Shown in pieces: positions 1-7,515 of a stretch of DNA of 16,748 nucleotides. The DNA is from CAZTXD01 sp964617995 (GTDB lineage: Bacteria > Actinomycetota > Acidimicrobiia > Spongiisociales > ZC4RG35). The stretch spans positions 1 to 16,748 of the forward strand of contig CAZTXD010000075.1 in NCBI GenBank assembly GCA_964617995.1, in the 5' to 3' direction. The position numbers and the translations under genes are program-made. The notes under the pieces are model-generated. The model did no database searches. It was not told where the DNA came from and saw only the letters and a list, made by a program, of their open reading frames with translations. Every line of letters begins with the position of its first letter. Position 1 is the stretch's first letter.

Positions 1-87
1 GGACGATGGTCACGGTGTGGTGGGTGGGACGGGTCGGCAGGCGCATGAGCGAGTAAGGATGGCACCCGAGGAGGGGTCCGGCGAAGC
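1..87 (-). other. Left-edge segment after the hydrolase gene; possible start of the next gene
   Basis: This segment lies downstream of the metallo-hydrolase stop. On the minus strand an ATG at 46-44 opens a frame (MRLPTRPTHHTVTIV) that runs off the window, and a GTG at 13-11 is in the same frame. No Shine-Dalgarno sequence precedes either. In M. tuberculosis the gene after the equivalent hydrolase is hisS, but the few residues visible here do not show a HisRS N-terminus, so I leave it unnamed. I see no terminator hairpin with a T-run. Confidence 0.2.
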
Positions 88-735
88 TCAGGCCCACAGT
101 TGTCGAAACGGGTTGGTGGACCTCTCGCGACCGATCGTCGTCTCGGGGCCATGGCCGGGGAGCACCCGGGTGTCATCGGGCAGTGTCATGACTCGCGTCC
201 GCATCGAGGTTGCCAGGGCATCGAGGTCGCCGCCGGGTAGATCGGTGCGTCCGATCGAACCGGCGAAGAGCTGGTCGCCCGAAAGGAGGAGACCCTCGTC
301 GGGTACTAGAAAGCAGCAGTGTCCCGGCGTGTGACCCGGTGTGTGAATCACCTCGAGGTCGATGCCGGCCAACGTGAGGGTCTTTCCGTGCTCCAGCGGT
401 ACGAGCTGGGGCGGGGCTGCGTAGTGCCCGGACGGCACGGTCCCGAAGAGCAGCCGAAGCTGGGACTCGGGATCCCTGGTCAGGAAGTCGTCGTCGGGAT
501 GGACGTACGCCGAGATGGCATGGGCGGCGGCGACCTCACCGGACCCTCCCATGTGGTCCACGTGGCCGTGGGTGAGTAGGAGCGCTACCGGCGTGAGGTC
601 GGCTTCCGCCAGGAGATCGATCACGCCAGAAGGCTCGGGGGGAGCGTCGACGATCACCGCCAGTCCGCCGCGATCGGCGGCGATGGCGTAGGTGTTCGTC
701 TGAGCCAGCCAGAGAGGACGGGAGACGACGATCAT
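88..735 (-). CDS. Metallo-beta-lactamase-fold hydrolase, glyoxalase II-like (YcbL type)
   Basis: This is a 215-residue cytoplasmic metallo-hydrolase. The metal ligands are intact: H56-G-H58-V-D60-H61, H135 in a TPGHTPGH motif, D154 in SGDQLF, and H195 in LPGHG. The stretch GSIGRTDLPGGD (159-170) and the short length, without the C-terminal substrate domain of classical glyoxalase II, match the YcbL-like branch. Members hydrolyse thioesters such as S-lactoylglutathione, but actinobacteria generally use mycothiol rather than glutathione, so the true substrate is open. The ATG at 735 overlaps the stop of the beta-propeller gene (ATGA), indicating coupled translation; longer in-frame extensions upstream would run inside that gene. 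M. tuberculosis has a related protein (Rv2581c) shortly after relA. Family confidence is high, substrate confidence low. Confidence 0.88.
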   Translation of the reverse strand: MIVVSRPLWLAQTNTYAIAADRGGLAVIVDAPPEPSGVIDLLAEADLTPVALLLTHGHVDHMGGSGEVAAAHAISAYVHPDDDFLTRDPESQLRLLFGTVPSGHYAAPPQLVPLEHGKTLTLAGIDLEVIHTPGHTPGHCCFLVPDEGLLLSGDQLFAGSIGRTDLPGGDLDALATSMRTRVMTLPDDTRVLPGHGPETTIGRERSTNPFRQLWA

Positions 736-2159
736 TTGTCCAGGTCGGCCCCGTAGGTGTCGGCCCGCCCGCCTCCGGCGGCCCTCAATTCCTCGACGCC
801 CGGCAACGCGACGATCGTGACGCGGTTGTCGAGGAAGTCGGAGAAGGCCAGCCACTTTCCGTCGGCCGAGATGTCGAGGCCCGTGGGTTGATTCCCACCG
901 ACGATGGCATCCAGGACCCGTCCGTCGGCGGTGTCGAGTAGCAGGACCGATCCCCATTCGGGACCGGGGAGGTAGTAGGTCTCCGGGTTGTTCCGCCCCC
1001 GGTTAGACACGGCCAGGATCGCTCCGTCTGGTGTGACGTCGATGGTGTTGGGCAGCCGGTCGGTGGTGCCGAGGGTCGTGACCCGGTCGGTGGCCGACTC
1101 GATGACGAGGATGACGTCCCGGGCCATGTCGGAGGCATACACGAGTCCGCTGGAGGGGTCTGCCACCAGATGACGCAGGGCTCCGCCGGAGTGATGGATG
1201 ATCCGACCCTCGCCGGTTGCCAGGTCGACCACTTCCAGTTCGCCGGCGTCGTAGCCGGCGACGTAGAGCCTGGTTGCGCCGGCATCCACCGCCAGGCCTC
1301 TGGGAGTTGTGACGGTGGGTATGCGCCGGATCACCTCTCCGGTGGACAGGTCGAACTCGGACACATCGTTGCTGATCCAGTTGGACGCCCACAGCCGGGT
1401 CCCGTCGGGTGAGAGGGCCATCACCTTGGTCCATGAGCCTCCGGTGGCCAATTCCCGTATTATGCGTCGCTCATCGACATCGATCTCGTACACGGTGGCG
1501 GTCTCCATCTGGCTCACCCAGGCGGTGGTTCCGGCACGGTCGAATATCAGCTCCACGGAGCCGGCCTCCGGTAGGTCGATGACCGACAGGAGCGCGCCGG
1601 TGACGGGGTCATAGATCTCAAGACCGCTTCCGGCGAGCAGCGTCACCCACAGTTCGTCTCCGTCCGGAGTGAAGGCGACCTGCTTCGGAGCCGAGCCCGT
1701 CGTCATCACCATGGTTCGGTCGACGACCTGGTCGATGGGATCGAGGTAGATCTCCACGAGATCGGACGAATCGCCGGCGATGACGTGGCTCTCCGGCCGC
1801 ATCCCCTCGGCCGAGGCTTCGACGGTCACGGCGCCCGTCACGGCTGCGTCCACCGTCCCGGTTCCGGAAATCTCGGCTCCGGTCTCGTCGGTGAGGGTCA
1901 CCGTCGCCTCGGCATGGGACGGATAGACCACCACCTCCACCTCGCGCATGGCGGGAGGGGCAGCGGTGCCGGACGTCACCACGGGAAGGCGACCGGTGGA
2001 TGCCACGAGCGGCGATGAGTCGGTACTGGTGCTGGTGGTTACGAGCTCGTTCGTCACTTCGACGTTCGACGCAGGTGTGATAGCGCCGACGGAGGCAACG
2101 AGAGATAGGGTGCCCAGGGCTACGGCGGTCAGTCCCGCCTGGCCGAGGGATGGCTTCAT
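732..2159 (-). CDS. Secreted seven-bladed YVTN/NHL-type beta-propeller protein of unknown function
   Basis: This is a 475-residue protein I can place by fold only. Residues 1-27 look like a Sec signal peptide (Lys2, then a hydrophobic run to about 27, with possible cleavage after VGA); there is no lipobox cysteine. Residues 36-70 are a Ser/Thr/Pro-rich linker. Residues 72-140 look like a small beta-sandwich (PEGA- or Ig-like) domain. From about 145 to 452 I count seven repeats, each with a turn such as TPDG, SPDG or SADG followed by a short strand (LWVT, AWVS, LWAS, LYVA, VYAS, LAVS, LAFS), which predicts a closed seven-bladed propeller. No catalytic residues are recognisable. The ATG at 2159 overlaps the rel stop as ATGA, so I prefer it to upstream in-frame starts inside rel. 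It could bind a cell-wall ligand or protein partner outside the membrane; that is a guess. Confidence 0.82.
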   Translation of the reverse strand: MKPSLGQAGLTAVALGTLSLVASVGAITPASNVEVTNELVTTSTSTDSSPLVASTGRLPVVTSGTAAPPAMREVEVVVYPSHAEATVTLTDETGAEISGTGTVDAAVTGAVTVEASAEGMRPESHVIAGDSSDLVEIYLDPIDQVVDRTMVMTTGSAPKQVAFTPDGDELWVTLLAGSGLEIYDPVTGALLSVIDLPEAGSVELIFDRAGTTAWVSQMETATVYEIDVDERRIIRELATGGSWTKVMALSPDGTRLWASNWISNDVSEFDLSTGEVIRRIPTVTTPRGLAVDAGATRLYVAGYDAGELEVVDLATGEGRIIHHSGGALRHLVADPSSGLVYASDMARDVILVIESATDRVTTLGTTDRLPNTIDVTPDGAILAVSNRGRNNPETYYLPGPEWGSVLLLDTADGRVLDAIVGGNQPTGLDISADGKWLAFSDFLDNRVTIVALPGVEELRAAGGGRADTYGADLDK

Positions 2160-4315
2160 TCCGGTCCGGGGAGCCGCTGAACGGCGTAGACGCCGTCCAC
2201 TCCGCGAATGTCCGCCAGCATACGTGGGAGCTGACCGGCGTCCGACAGTTCCACCTCGTAGCGGAGGATGGCCAGTCGGTCCCGGCCCGTGACGGTCGAG
2301 GAGGCGGTGATGTTGCCTCCGGTGTCGGAGATGACGGCGGTGACATCTCGTAGAAGGAGTGTCCGGTCGAGAGCGTCGACCTGCAGCCACACCGAGAAGC
2401 TCCCAGCCTGATCTGCGGCCCACGCCACCTCGACCATGCGCTCGTGCTGCTCACGCAGGGCACCGACGTTGCTGCAGTCGGATCGGTGCACCGAGACACC
2501 CCGCCCCAGGGTCACGAACCCTTCGATGGGATCGCCCGGTATGGGATCGCAGCATCGGGCCAATCGAACGAGCATGTCTTCGAGTCCTTCGACGATGACA
2601 TGTGGGCCCGGTGCAGTCGGTCCTCTGCGGCGTGGGACGAGGGCGGGGGCGGAATCGGATGGATCTTCGGGCGAGTGGATGCGTCGGACCCTGGTGGCCA
2701 CCGCCGCAGCCGACACGGATCCCTCCCCGACCTTGATGAAGAGGGTCTCCAGGTCCCGGTAACCGAGTTGCTCGGCGGCCTCCGCCAGGAGGCGATCGCG
2801 ATCGGCGGCGGGCACGCTTTCCCGAGCTACCGCCGCCAGCGTCTCCTCCCTGCCTTCGGTGAGCGCCTGCTCGCGGCGCTCTTTCAGGAACCACTGCTTG
2901 ATTTTGGAGCGTGCCCTCGACGTCCTCACGAAGGTGAGCCAGTCCCGGCTCGGTCCGCTGTCGCGACGGGCGGTGATTATCTCGACGATGTCGCCGGAGC
3001 TGAGACGCGTCGACAGGGGCAGCAACCTCCCGTTGATCCTCGCTCCCACGCACCGGTGTCCCACCTCGGTGTGGACCGCGTAGGCGAAGTCCACGGCGGT
3101 AGCCCCTTGGGGCAGCGTCTTGGGCTCACCCGCCGGGGTGAGGACGAACACCTCGTCCTGATACAGGTCGAGCTTGAGGTTGTTGAGGAACTCGGAAGGG
3201 TCGTCCTCGTCGGGAACGTACACCCAGTCCTGCCGGTTGGCGTCCGCTCCTTCCTTGTATCTCCAGTGGGCGGCGATGCCCGACTCCGCCCTCCGGTGCA
3301 TCTCCTCGGTCCTGAGCTGGACCTCGAGGGGCTTGCCGTCGGGGCCGACCACCGTCGTGTGGAGGCTCTGATAGAGGTTGAGCTTGGGCATCGCCACGTA
3401 GTCCTTGAACCGCCCGGATATCGGGACCCAGTGGCTGTGGATCAGCCCGAGAGCGGCGTAGCAGTCGCGGGTCGAGCCGACTATCACCCTGATGCCGATC
3501 AGGTCGTGGATCTCCTCGAAAGGACGATCCTGCTCGACCATCTTGCGGTAGATGGAGTAGTGGTGCTTGGGACGGCCGGTCACCTGGGCGGCGATGTCGG
3601 CCTCGGCCAGGATCCCCTCCATCTCGGAGATCATCTTCTCGATGAAGACACTCCTCTCCACGCCTCTTTCGGCCAGCTTCTCCTCGATCTGAGCGAACGG
3701 ACCCGGGTGGAGGATGGCGAAACACCGGTCCTCCAGCTCGTGCTTTATCTCCTGAACGCCGAGACGGTGCGCCAGCGGCGCATAGATGTCGAGGGTCTCC
3801 CGAGCCACGCGTCGCTGCTTCTCCTCTCTCAGCCCCGAGACGGTACGCATGTTGTGGAGACGGTCGACCAGCTTGATGATGAGCACCCGAACGTCTTGAG
3901 CCATCGCCACGACCATCTTGCGGATCGTGGCTGCCTGGGCCTCCTCTACCGAGGAGTACTCGATCCGGTCCAGCTTCGTCACACCGTCGATGAGGGCGGC
4001 GATCTCCGGGCCGAAATCGGTGGCGAGCTGCTCCAGCGTCACGTCGGTGTCCTCGACCGTGTCGTGGAGCAGGGCGGCCGCCAGCGTGGCTGCGTCGAGA
4101 CCGTAGTGGGCCAGGTGCCAGGCAACCGCCACCGGATGGGTTATGTAGGGATGGCCGGTCTTTCGCCGCTGCCCCCGATGGGCCGCCTCGGCCAGGTCGT
4201 GAGCCCGGCTGAGCAGGCCCGTGTCGACATCGGGGTGATGGGCCGTGAAAGCCTCGAGCACGTCGTCGAACGTGGCCGGGGCCGGGTCGACGTCAGTCGT
4301 ATACGAGGACGGCAT
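2156..4315 (-). CDS. rel: Bifunctional (p)ppGpp synthetase/hydrolase Rel
   Basis: This 719-residue long RSH enzyme makes (p)ppGpp from ATP and GDP/GTP on starved ribosomes and also degrades it. The N-terminal HD hydrolase keeps H60, H84-D85, E88-D89 and the D151-RLHN motif, so hydrolysis should be active. The synthetase has GRPKHHYSIYRK (247-258), D271, Y315 in YQSLHT and E331. It carries RFKD at 302-305, the RXKD signature of bifunctional enzymes, rather than the EXDD of E. coli RelA. A TGS domain spans about 386-447, a conserved Cys pair is at 588-589 with C614 nearby, and an ACT domain fills about 640-716. The ATG at 4315 lies 23 bases inside apt with GAGG nine bases upstream. As in M. tuberculosis it follows secDF-apt. 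The length is normal for the family. Confidence 0.96.
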   Translation of the reverse strand: MPSSYTTDVDPAPATFDDVLEAFTAHHPDVDTGLLSRAHDLAEAAHRGQRRKTGHPYITHPVAVAWHLAHYGLDAATLAAALLHDTVEDTDVTLEQLATDFGPEIAALIDGVTKLDRIEYSSVEEAQAATIRKMVVAMAQDVRVLIIKLVDRLHNMRTVSGLREEKQRRVARETLDIYAPLAHRLGVQEIKHELEDRCFAILHPGPFAQIEEKLAERGVERSVFIEKMISEMEGILAEADIAAQVTGRPKHHYSIYRKMVEQDRPFEEIHDLIGIRVIVGSTRDCYAALGLIHSHWVPISGRFKDYVAMPKLNLYQSLHTTVVGPDGKPLEVQLRTEEMHRRAESGIAAHWRYKEGADANRQDWVYVPDEDDPSEFLNNLKLDLYQDEVFVLTPAGEPKTLPQGATAVDFAYAVHTEVGHRCVGARINGRLLPLSTRLSSGDIVEIITARRDSGPSRDWLTFVRTSRARSKIKQWFLKERREQALTEGREETLAAVARESVPAADRDRLLAEAAEQLGYRDLETLFIKVGEGSVSAAAVATRVRRIHSPEDPSDSAPALVPRRRGPTAPGPHVIVEGLEDMLVRLARCCDPIPGDPIEGFVTLGRGVSVHRSDCSNVGALREQHERMVEVAWAADQAGSFSVWLQVDALDRTLLLRDVTAVISDTGGNITASSTVTGRDRLAILRYEVELSDAGQLPRMLADIRGVDGVYAVQRLPGPE

Positions 4316-4811
4316 GGTAGGGAACCTCGGGTAACGCGTCGCGGCCGCTCAGGAAACCGAGCTCGATGAAGACCGAGAACCCCGCGACCTCAGCACCGAA
4401 GGAGCCGATCAGGCGCAGGGCCGCGGCTGCCGTGCCGCCGGTGGCGATCACGTCGTCCACCACCAGCACTCGATCGGAAGGTCCGGCGGCGTCCACATGG
4501 ACCTCGAGCCGATCGGTTCCGTACTCGAGCGAGTAGTCCTCCCCCACCGTCTCATAGGGCAGCTTGCCGGGCTTGCGGATGGGGATGAATCCGGCGCCGA
4601 GGGCCATGGCGATGGGAGAGGCGAGGGTGAAGCCCCGCGCCTCGATCCCGGCCACATGGGTGATGCCGTCTTCCCGGAAAGGCTCGGTCATCTTGGCGAT
4701 GAGACGGGTGAAGGCGTCGTGATCGGACAGGATCGGGGTGATGTCCTTGAAGACCACCCCCGGCTCGGGGAAGTCCGGGATGTCGCGTATGAGATCGGCT
4801 AGGGGATCCAC
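4293..4811 (-). CDS. apt: Adenine phosphoribosyltransferase
   Basis: This 172-residue cytoplasmic enzyme converts adenine and PRPP to AMP in purine salvage. The PRPP-binding motif VVDDVIATGGT is at 117-127, the N-terminal signature DFPEPGVVFKDITP at 13-26, and the flexible loop over the active site (IRKPGKLPYETVGEDYSLEYG) at 78-98. Length fits the family. The start is GTG at 4811: the next residues match typical Apt N-termini and secF stops 18 bases upstream. No Shine-Dalgarno sequence is visible; instead TACACT ends seven bases before the GTG, which suggests a leaderless transcript. The 3' end overlaps rel by 23 bases. In many actinobacteria apt sits between secF and rel, tying nucleotide salvage and (p)ppGpp metabolism together by position. 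Confidence 0.95.
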   Translation of the reverse strand: MDPLADLIRDIPDFPEPGVVFKDITPILSDHDAFTRLIAKMTEPFREDGITHVAGIEARGFTLASPIAMALGAGFIPIRKPGKLPYETVGEDYSLEYGTDRLEVHVDAAGPSDRVLVVDDVIATGGTAAAALRLIGSFGAEVAGFSVFIELGFLSGRDALPEVPYHAVLVYD

Positions 4812-4818
4812 GTACGCC

Positions 4819-4824
4819 AGTGTA
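4819..4824 (-). promoter_or_regulatory. Possible -10 box for a leaderless apt-rel transcript
   Basis: On the minus strand TACACT fits the actinobacterial -10 pattern TANNNT. Exactly seven bases separate it from the GTG of apt, so the natural transcription start would be the start codon itself. There is no Shine-Dalgarno sequence in the 18-base gap and no convincing -35 hexamer. A six-base match in GC-rich DNA can occur by chance; the spacing is what makes it notable. Confidence 0.35.
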
Positions 4825-4829
4825 CGCAG

Positions 4830-5786
4830 CTAGGCGCCAACGGCCGATCTCTTCCCGAAGCGGCGTTCCCGTTCCTGCCATTCCTCCTCGCCCGACTTCC
4901 ATCGCGCCAGCAGCGGACCGGCCAGGAACACCGACGAGTAGGTGCCGGCGGCCATCCCGATGAAGAGCGCCAGAGCGAACTCGCGCAGGGTGGGAGCTCC
5001 CAGGATGAACGAGCCGACCAGCAGGATGGAGCCGACCGGCACCAATGAGGTGAGGGAAGTCGCCAGCGACCGGGCCAGAACGGAGTTCATGGCGCGCTCC
5101 ACGATGGCTCCGTAGGTGCTCTTCTCCATGGTGCCCACGAACTCGTCGACCTTGTCGAAGACGACCACGGTGTCGTAGAGGGAGTAGCCGAGAATGGTGA
5201 GGATGGCCACGACCGTGGCGGGGCTGACCTCGAGACCGCTGAGGGCGTACACCCCGACGGTTATGGCGAGATCGTGGCCGAGCGCCACCAGCCCGACGCC
5301 GGCCATCTTCAGCTCGAGCCGGATCGTCATGTAGAGGGCGACCACCACCAGGAACACCCCCAGCGCGATGAGGGCCTGGCGGGCGACCAGGCTACCGAAG
5401 GTGGGGCCGACCGAGTCGACAGACACTTCGGTTTCGACGGTGCCCGCCACGTCGGCGATGGCAGCGATGAGCTGCCGCTCCGATTCGGGCGCGAGCGAGC
5501 CGGTCTGCACCCGCAGGCTCTCCCCTCCGTCGATGAGCTGGATGGTGGCCTGGGTCACCCCTACCGCCCCGACCACCTCTCTCACCTCCGCCACCGAGGC
5601 TCCGGCGGGATTCGGGGTCTGGGCCGACACCCCGCCCCGGAAGTCGATGCCGAAGTTGAGGTTGAATACGGCCAGGGCCAGCAACGACACGCCGACCAGT
5701 GCCCCCGATGCCATGAACCACCTGTGGGAGTTCCTGACGAAGCCCACGTTGGTCTCGCCCCGGAGGATCCTCCGGAAACCATTCAT
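4830..5786 (-). CDS. secF: Protein translocase accessory subunit SecF
   Basis: This 318-residue inner-membrane RND-type protein works with SecD to complete Sec-dependent export, using the proton gradient. It has an N-terminal membrane segment (about 26-43), the FGIDFRGG motif at 45-52 opening the periplasmic P1-like domain, and about five further membrane segments between 136 and 292. The signature ILGYSLYDTVVVFDKVDE is at 198-215. A charged cytoplasmic tail (WKSGEEEWQERERR) follows. The ATG at 5786 overlaps the secD stop as ATGA, indicating coupled translation in stoichiometric amounts. Order yajC-secD-secF is the widespread arrangement. No key element seems missing. Confidence 0.96.
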   Translation of the reverse strand: MNGFRRILRGETNVGFVRNSHRWFMASGALVGVSLLALAVFNLNFGIDFRGGVSAQTPNPAGASVAEVREVVGAVGVTQATIQLIDGGESLRVQTGSLAPESERQLIAAIADVAGTVETEVSVDSVGPTFGSLVARQALIALGVFLVVVALYMTIRLELKMAGVGLVALGHDLAITVGVYALSGLEVSPATVVAILTILGYSLYDTVVVFDKVDEFVGTMEKSTYGAIVERAMNSVLARSLATSLTSLVPVGSILLVGSFILGAPTLREFALALFIGMAAGTYSSVFLAGPLLARWKSGEEEWQERERRFGKRSAVGA

Positions 5787-7162
5787 CGGGCTGCCCCCAC
5801 GATCGAGAAGGCGCCTCTGTCACCGAGCCTGGTGGCGGCCAGAGCGGCCACTGCCCGACGCTCGTAGGTGCGCACGATGACCAGGTCGAGAACCGTGGCG
5901 ATGCCGAGAGCGAGAGCGAACCCCTTCACCGCTCCGACCGCCAAGGCCCACAGGAGACCGGCGCCGATGATGCTGACCGTGTCGGCGGTGAGGATCGTCC
6001 TCCAGGCCCGCTTGAATCCGGTCTCGGCTGCTTCGGTGACGCTGACTCCGTTGCGGATCTCGTCTTTGACCGCCTCGAAGTGGACGATGTAACTGTCGGC
6101 GTTGATGCCGATGGCGACGATGACGCCTGTCACGCCCGCCAGGGTGAGGGTGAGACCCTGCACCTCCCCCAGGACCGAGAACACGGTCACCATCAACGTG
6201 CCGAAGATCATCAGGCCGATGATCGCCACCATTCCCAGCGCCCGATACATCATGAGGAGTATCCCCGCCACCAGCACCAGGCCGATGATCCCGGCGATGA
6301 CCCCGGCTTGCAGGGAGTCGGCTCCCAGGGTGCCCGACACGTTGACGACCTGGGAGCGCTCGAACGAGACCGGCAGAGAGCCGTAGCGCAGGATCACGGC
6401 CGTGTCGTTGGCTTCGGTCTGGGCGTCGGGCCCGCCACCCATCGTGATGATGGCGCTCCCGCCGGTTATGCCTACCTCCGGGGAGACCTCCAGCGAGACG
6501 GGCGGGGCGGTGACGATCTCGTCGTCGAGCACGATGGCGATGCGTCGTCGGGGATCGTCGGGGGCGTAACGGGCGGCATTGGCGGTGAGGTCGGCGAAAC
6601 CCTGGGCTCCTCCTCCTGCCAGGTTGAGCTGCACTACCCAGGCGCCGTTCTGGGTGTCGAACACCGGGATGGCGTCGGCGACGTCTCCGCCGGTCAGGCA
6701 TTCCTTGCCCACCACCAGCGGTACGCCCCGTTCCGGATCGGCCGGCGGGAGTGTGACGACGCCCTCCTCGGTGGGGATGTCGGTCGGCGAGCAGACGTTG
6801 GAGGCGCTGTCGTTGGGGCCGGTCAGGACGGGATGAAAGGACAGGGACCCCGTCTGGCCCACCGCCTCGATGGCCCGGTCCCGGTCTTCCAGTCCCGGGA
6901 GCTGGACCTGCACGGTGGTCCCGCCGCTGACGGCGATCTCAGGCTCCTGTACTCCGCCGAAGGCCTCTATGCGACGGCGCATGACCTCGACCGCCACCTC
7001 CACCAACTCCGGGTCGGTTCCTTCGGGGGCGGTGAGTACGACGGATATGCCTCCCTGGAGGTCCAGTCCCAGGCGTGGTGTCAGGCCCGCAGCGAGGGTG
7101 GCGCCGAGCCCGCCCCATGAGATGAGGAGCACCACGAAGATGCCGATGAGACGGCGACGCAC
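5783..7162 (-). CDS. secD: Protein translocase accessory subunit SecD
   Basis: This 459-residue membrane subunit of SecDF helps pull exported proteins across the membrane. Residues 5-25 form the first membrane segment, followed by LGLDLQGG (31-38) and a large extracytoplasmic P1 region to about 275. The membrane half begins near 284 and contains GVTGVIVAIGINADSYIVHFE (343-363), where D356 occupies the conserved acidic membrane position linked to proton conduction. The protein is shorter than E. coli SecD (about 615), mainly through a smaller P1 region. Two cysteines, C124 and C155, lie in P1. The start is GTG at 7162, seven bases after the yajC stop; the Shine-Dalgarno is weak, consistent with coupling to yajC. 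Confidence 0.96.
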   Translation of the reverse strand: MRRRLIGIFVVLLISWGGLGATLAAGLTPRLGLDLQGGISVVLTAPEGTDPELVEVAVEVMRRRIEAFGGVQEPEIAVSGGTTVQVQLPGLEDRDRAIEAVGQTGSLSFHPVLTGPNDSASNVCSPTDIPTEEGVVTLPPADPERGVPLVVGKECLTGGDVADAIPVFDTQNGAWVVQLNLAGGGAQGFADLTANAARYAPDDPRRRIAIVLDDEIVTAPPVSLEVSPEVGITGGSAIITMGGGPDAQTEANDTAVILRYGSLPVSFERSQVVNVSGTLGADSLQAGVIAGIIGLVLVAGILLMMYRALGMVAIIGLMIFGTLMVTVFSVLGEVQGLTLTLAGVTGVIVAIGINADSYIVHFEAVKDEIRNGVSVTEAAETGFKRAWRTILTADTVSIIGAGLLWALAVGAVKGFALALGIATVLDLVIVRTYERRAVAALAATRLGDRGAFSIVGAAR

Positions 7163-7169
7163 GCGAGGT

Positions 7170-7484
7170 CTACTCGGATGGCATGTCGACGTCGCGCTCG
7201 GGGCCGAGACGGCTGGCGACCGATCTGCGGCTCATGCGGATCTGGCCCTGCTCGACGTCGAGGACAACGTCGTCCTCGTCGAGGCGCGATACCCGGCCCT
7301 TGATCCCGCCGATCGTCTGTATCTCGTCCCCGATCTGGAGAGAGGCAGCCAGTTGCTGCTGCTTCTTCGCCCGCGTCCGCTGCGGGCGGATGATCAGGAA
7401 CCAGAAGATGGCCACCATCAACACGAGGAGGATCAACGAACCGGTGCCTCCGGTTGCATCTTGCGCGAGAACGACGGGAATCAC
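7170..7484 (-). CDS. yajC: Preprotein translocase subunit YajC
   Basis: This 104-residue single-pass membrane protein associates with SecDF. After a short extracytoplasmic N-terminus there is one hydrophobic segment (about 16-32) ending in the family motif FWFLIIRPQR (27-36). A basic stretch RAKKQQQ follows, then a small beta-rich domain with GDEIQTIGGIKGRV (52-65). I choose the GTG at 7484 because AGAGGA lies just upstream and the resulting N-terminus has normal length; an upstream in-frame ATG at 7550 would overlap tgt and give an atypical N-terminus. The tgt-yajC gap is 31 bases and yajC-secD is 7, so it probably belongs to both the queA-tgt and Sec transcripts, as in E. coli. Confidence 0.93.
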   Translation of the reverse strand: MIPVVLAQDATGGTGSLILLVLMVAIFWFLIIRPQRTRAKKQQQLAASLQIGDEIQTIGGIKGRVSRLDEDDVVLDVEQGQIRMSRRSVASRLGPERDVDMPSE

Positions 7485-7515
7485 AGTTTCCTCTCGAACG
7501 GAACAGGCCAGGAGA

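Noticed and set aside
2160..2423. N-terminal extension of the propeller protein
   Set aside because: It lies wholly inside the ACT-domain end of rel; the ATG at 2159 starts directly with a signal peptide.
2444..4369. A 641-codon open frame on the plus strand opposite rel
   Set aside because: It mirrors the codon pattern of rel, which has all its catalytic motifs; the translation has no recognisable domain and is rich in Gly, Asp, Val and His as expected for an antisense frame in GC-rich DNA.
6080..7120. A 346-codon plus-strand frame opposite secD
   Set aside because: It is His- and Asp-rich, antisense to membrane segments of SecD, and has no domain or plausible start context.
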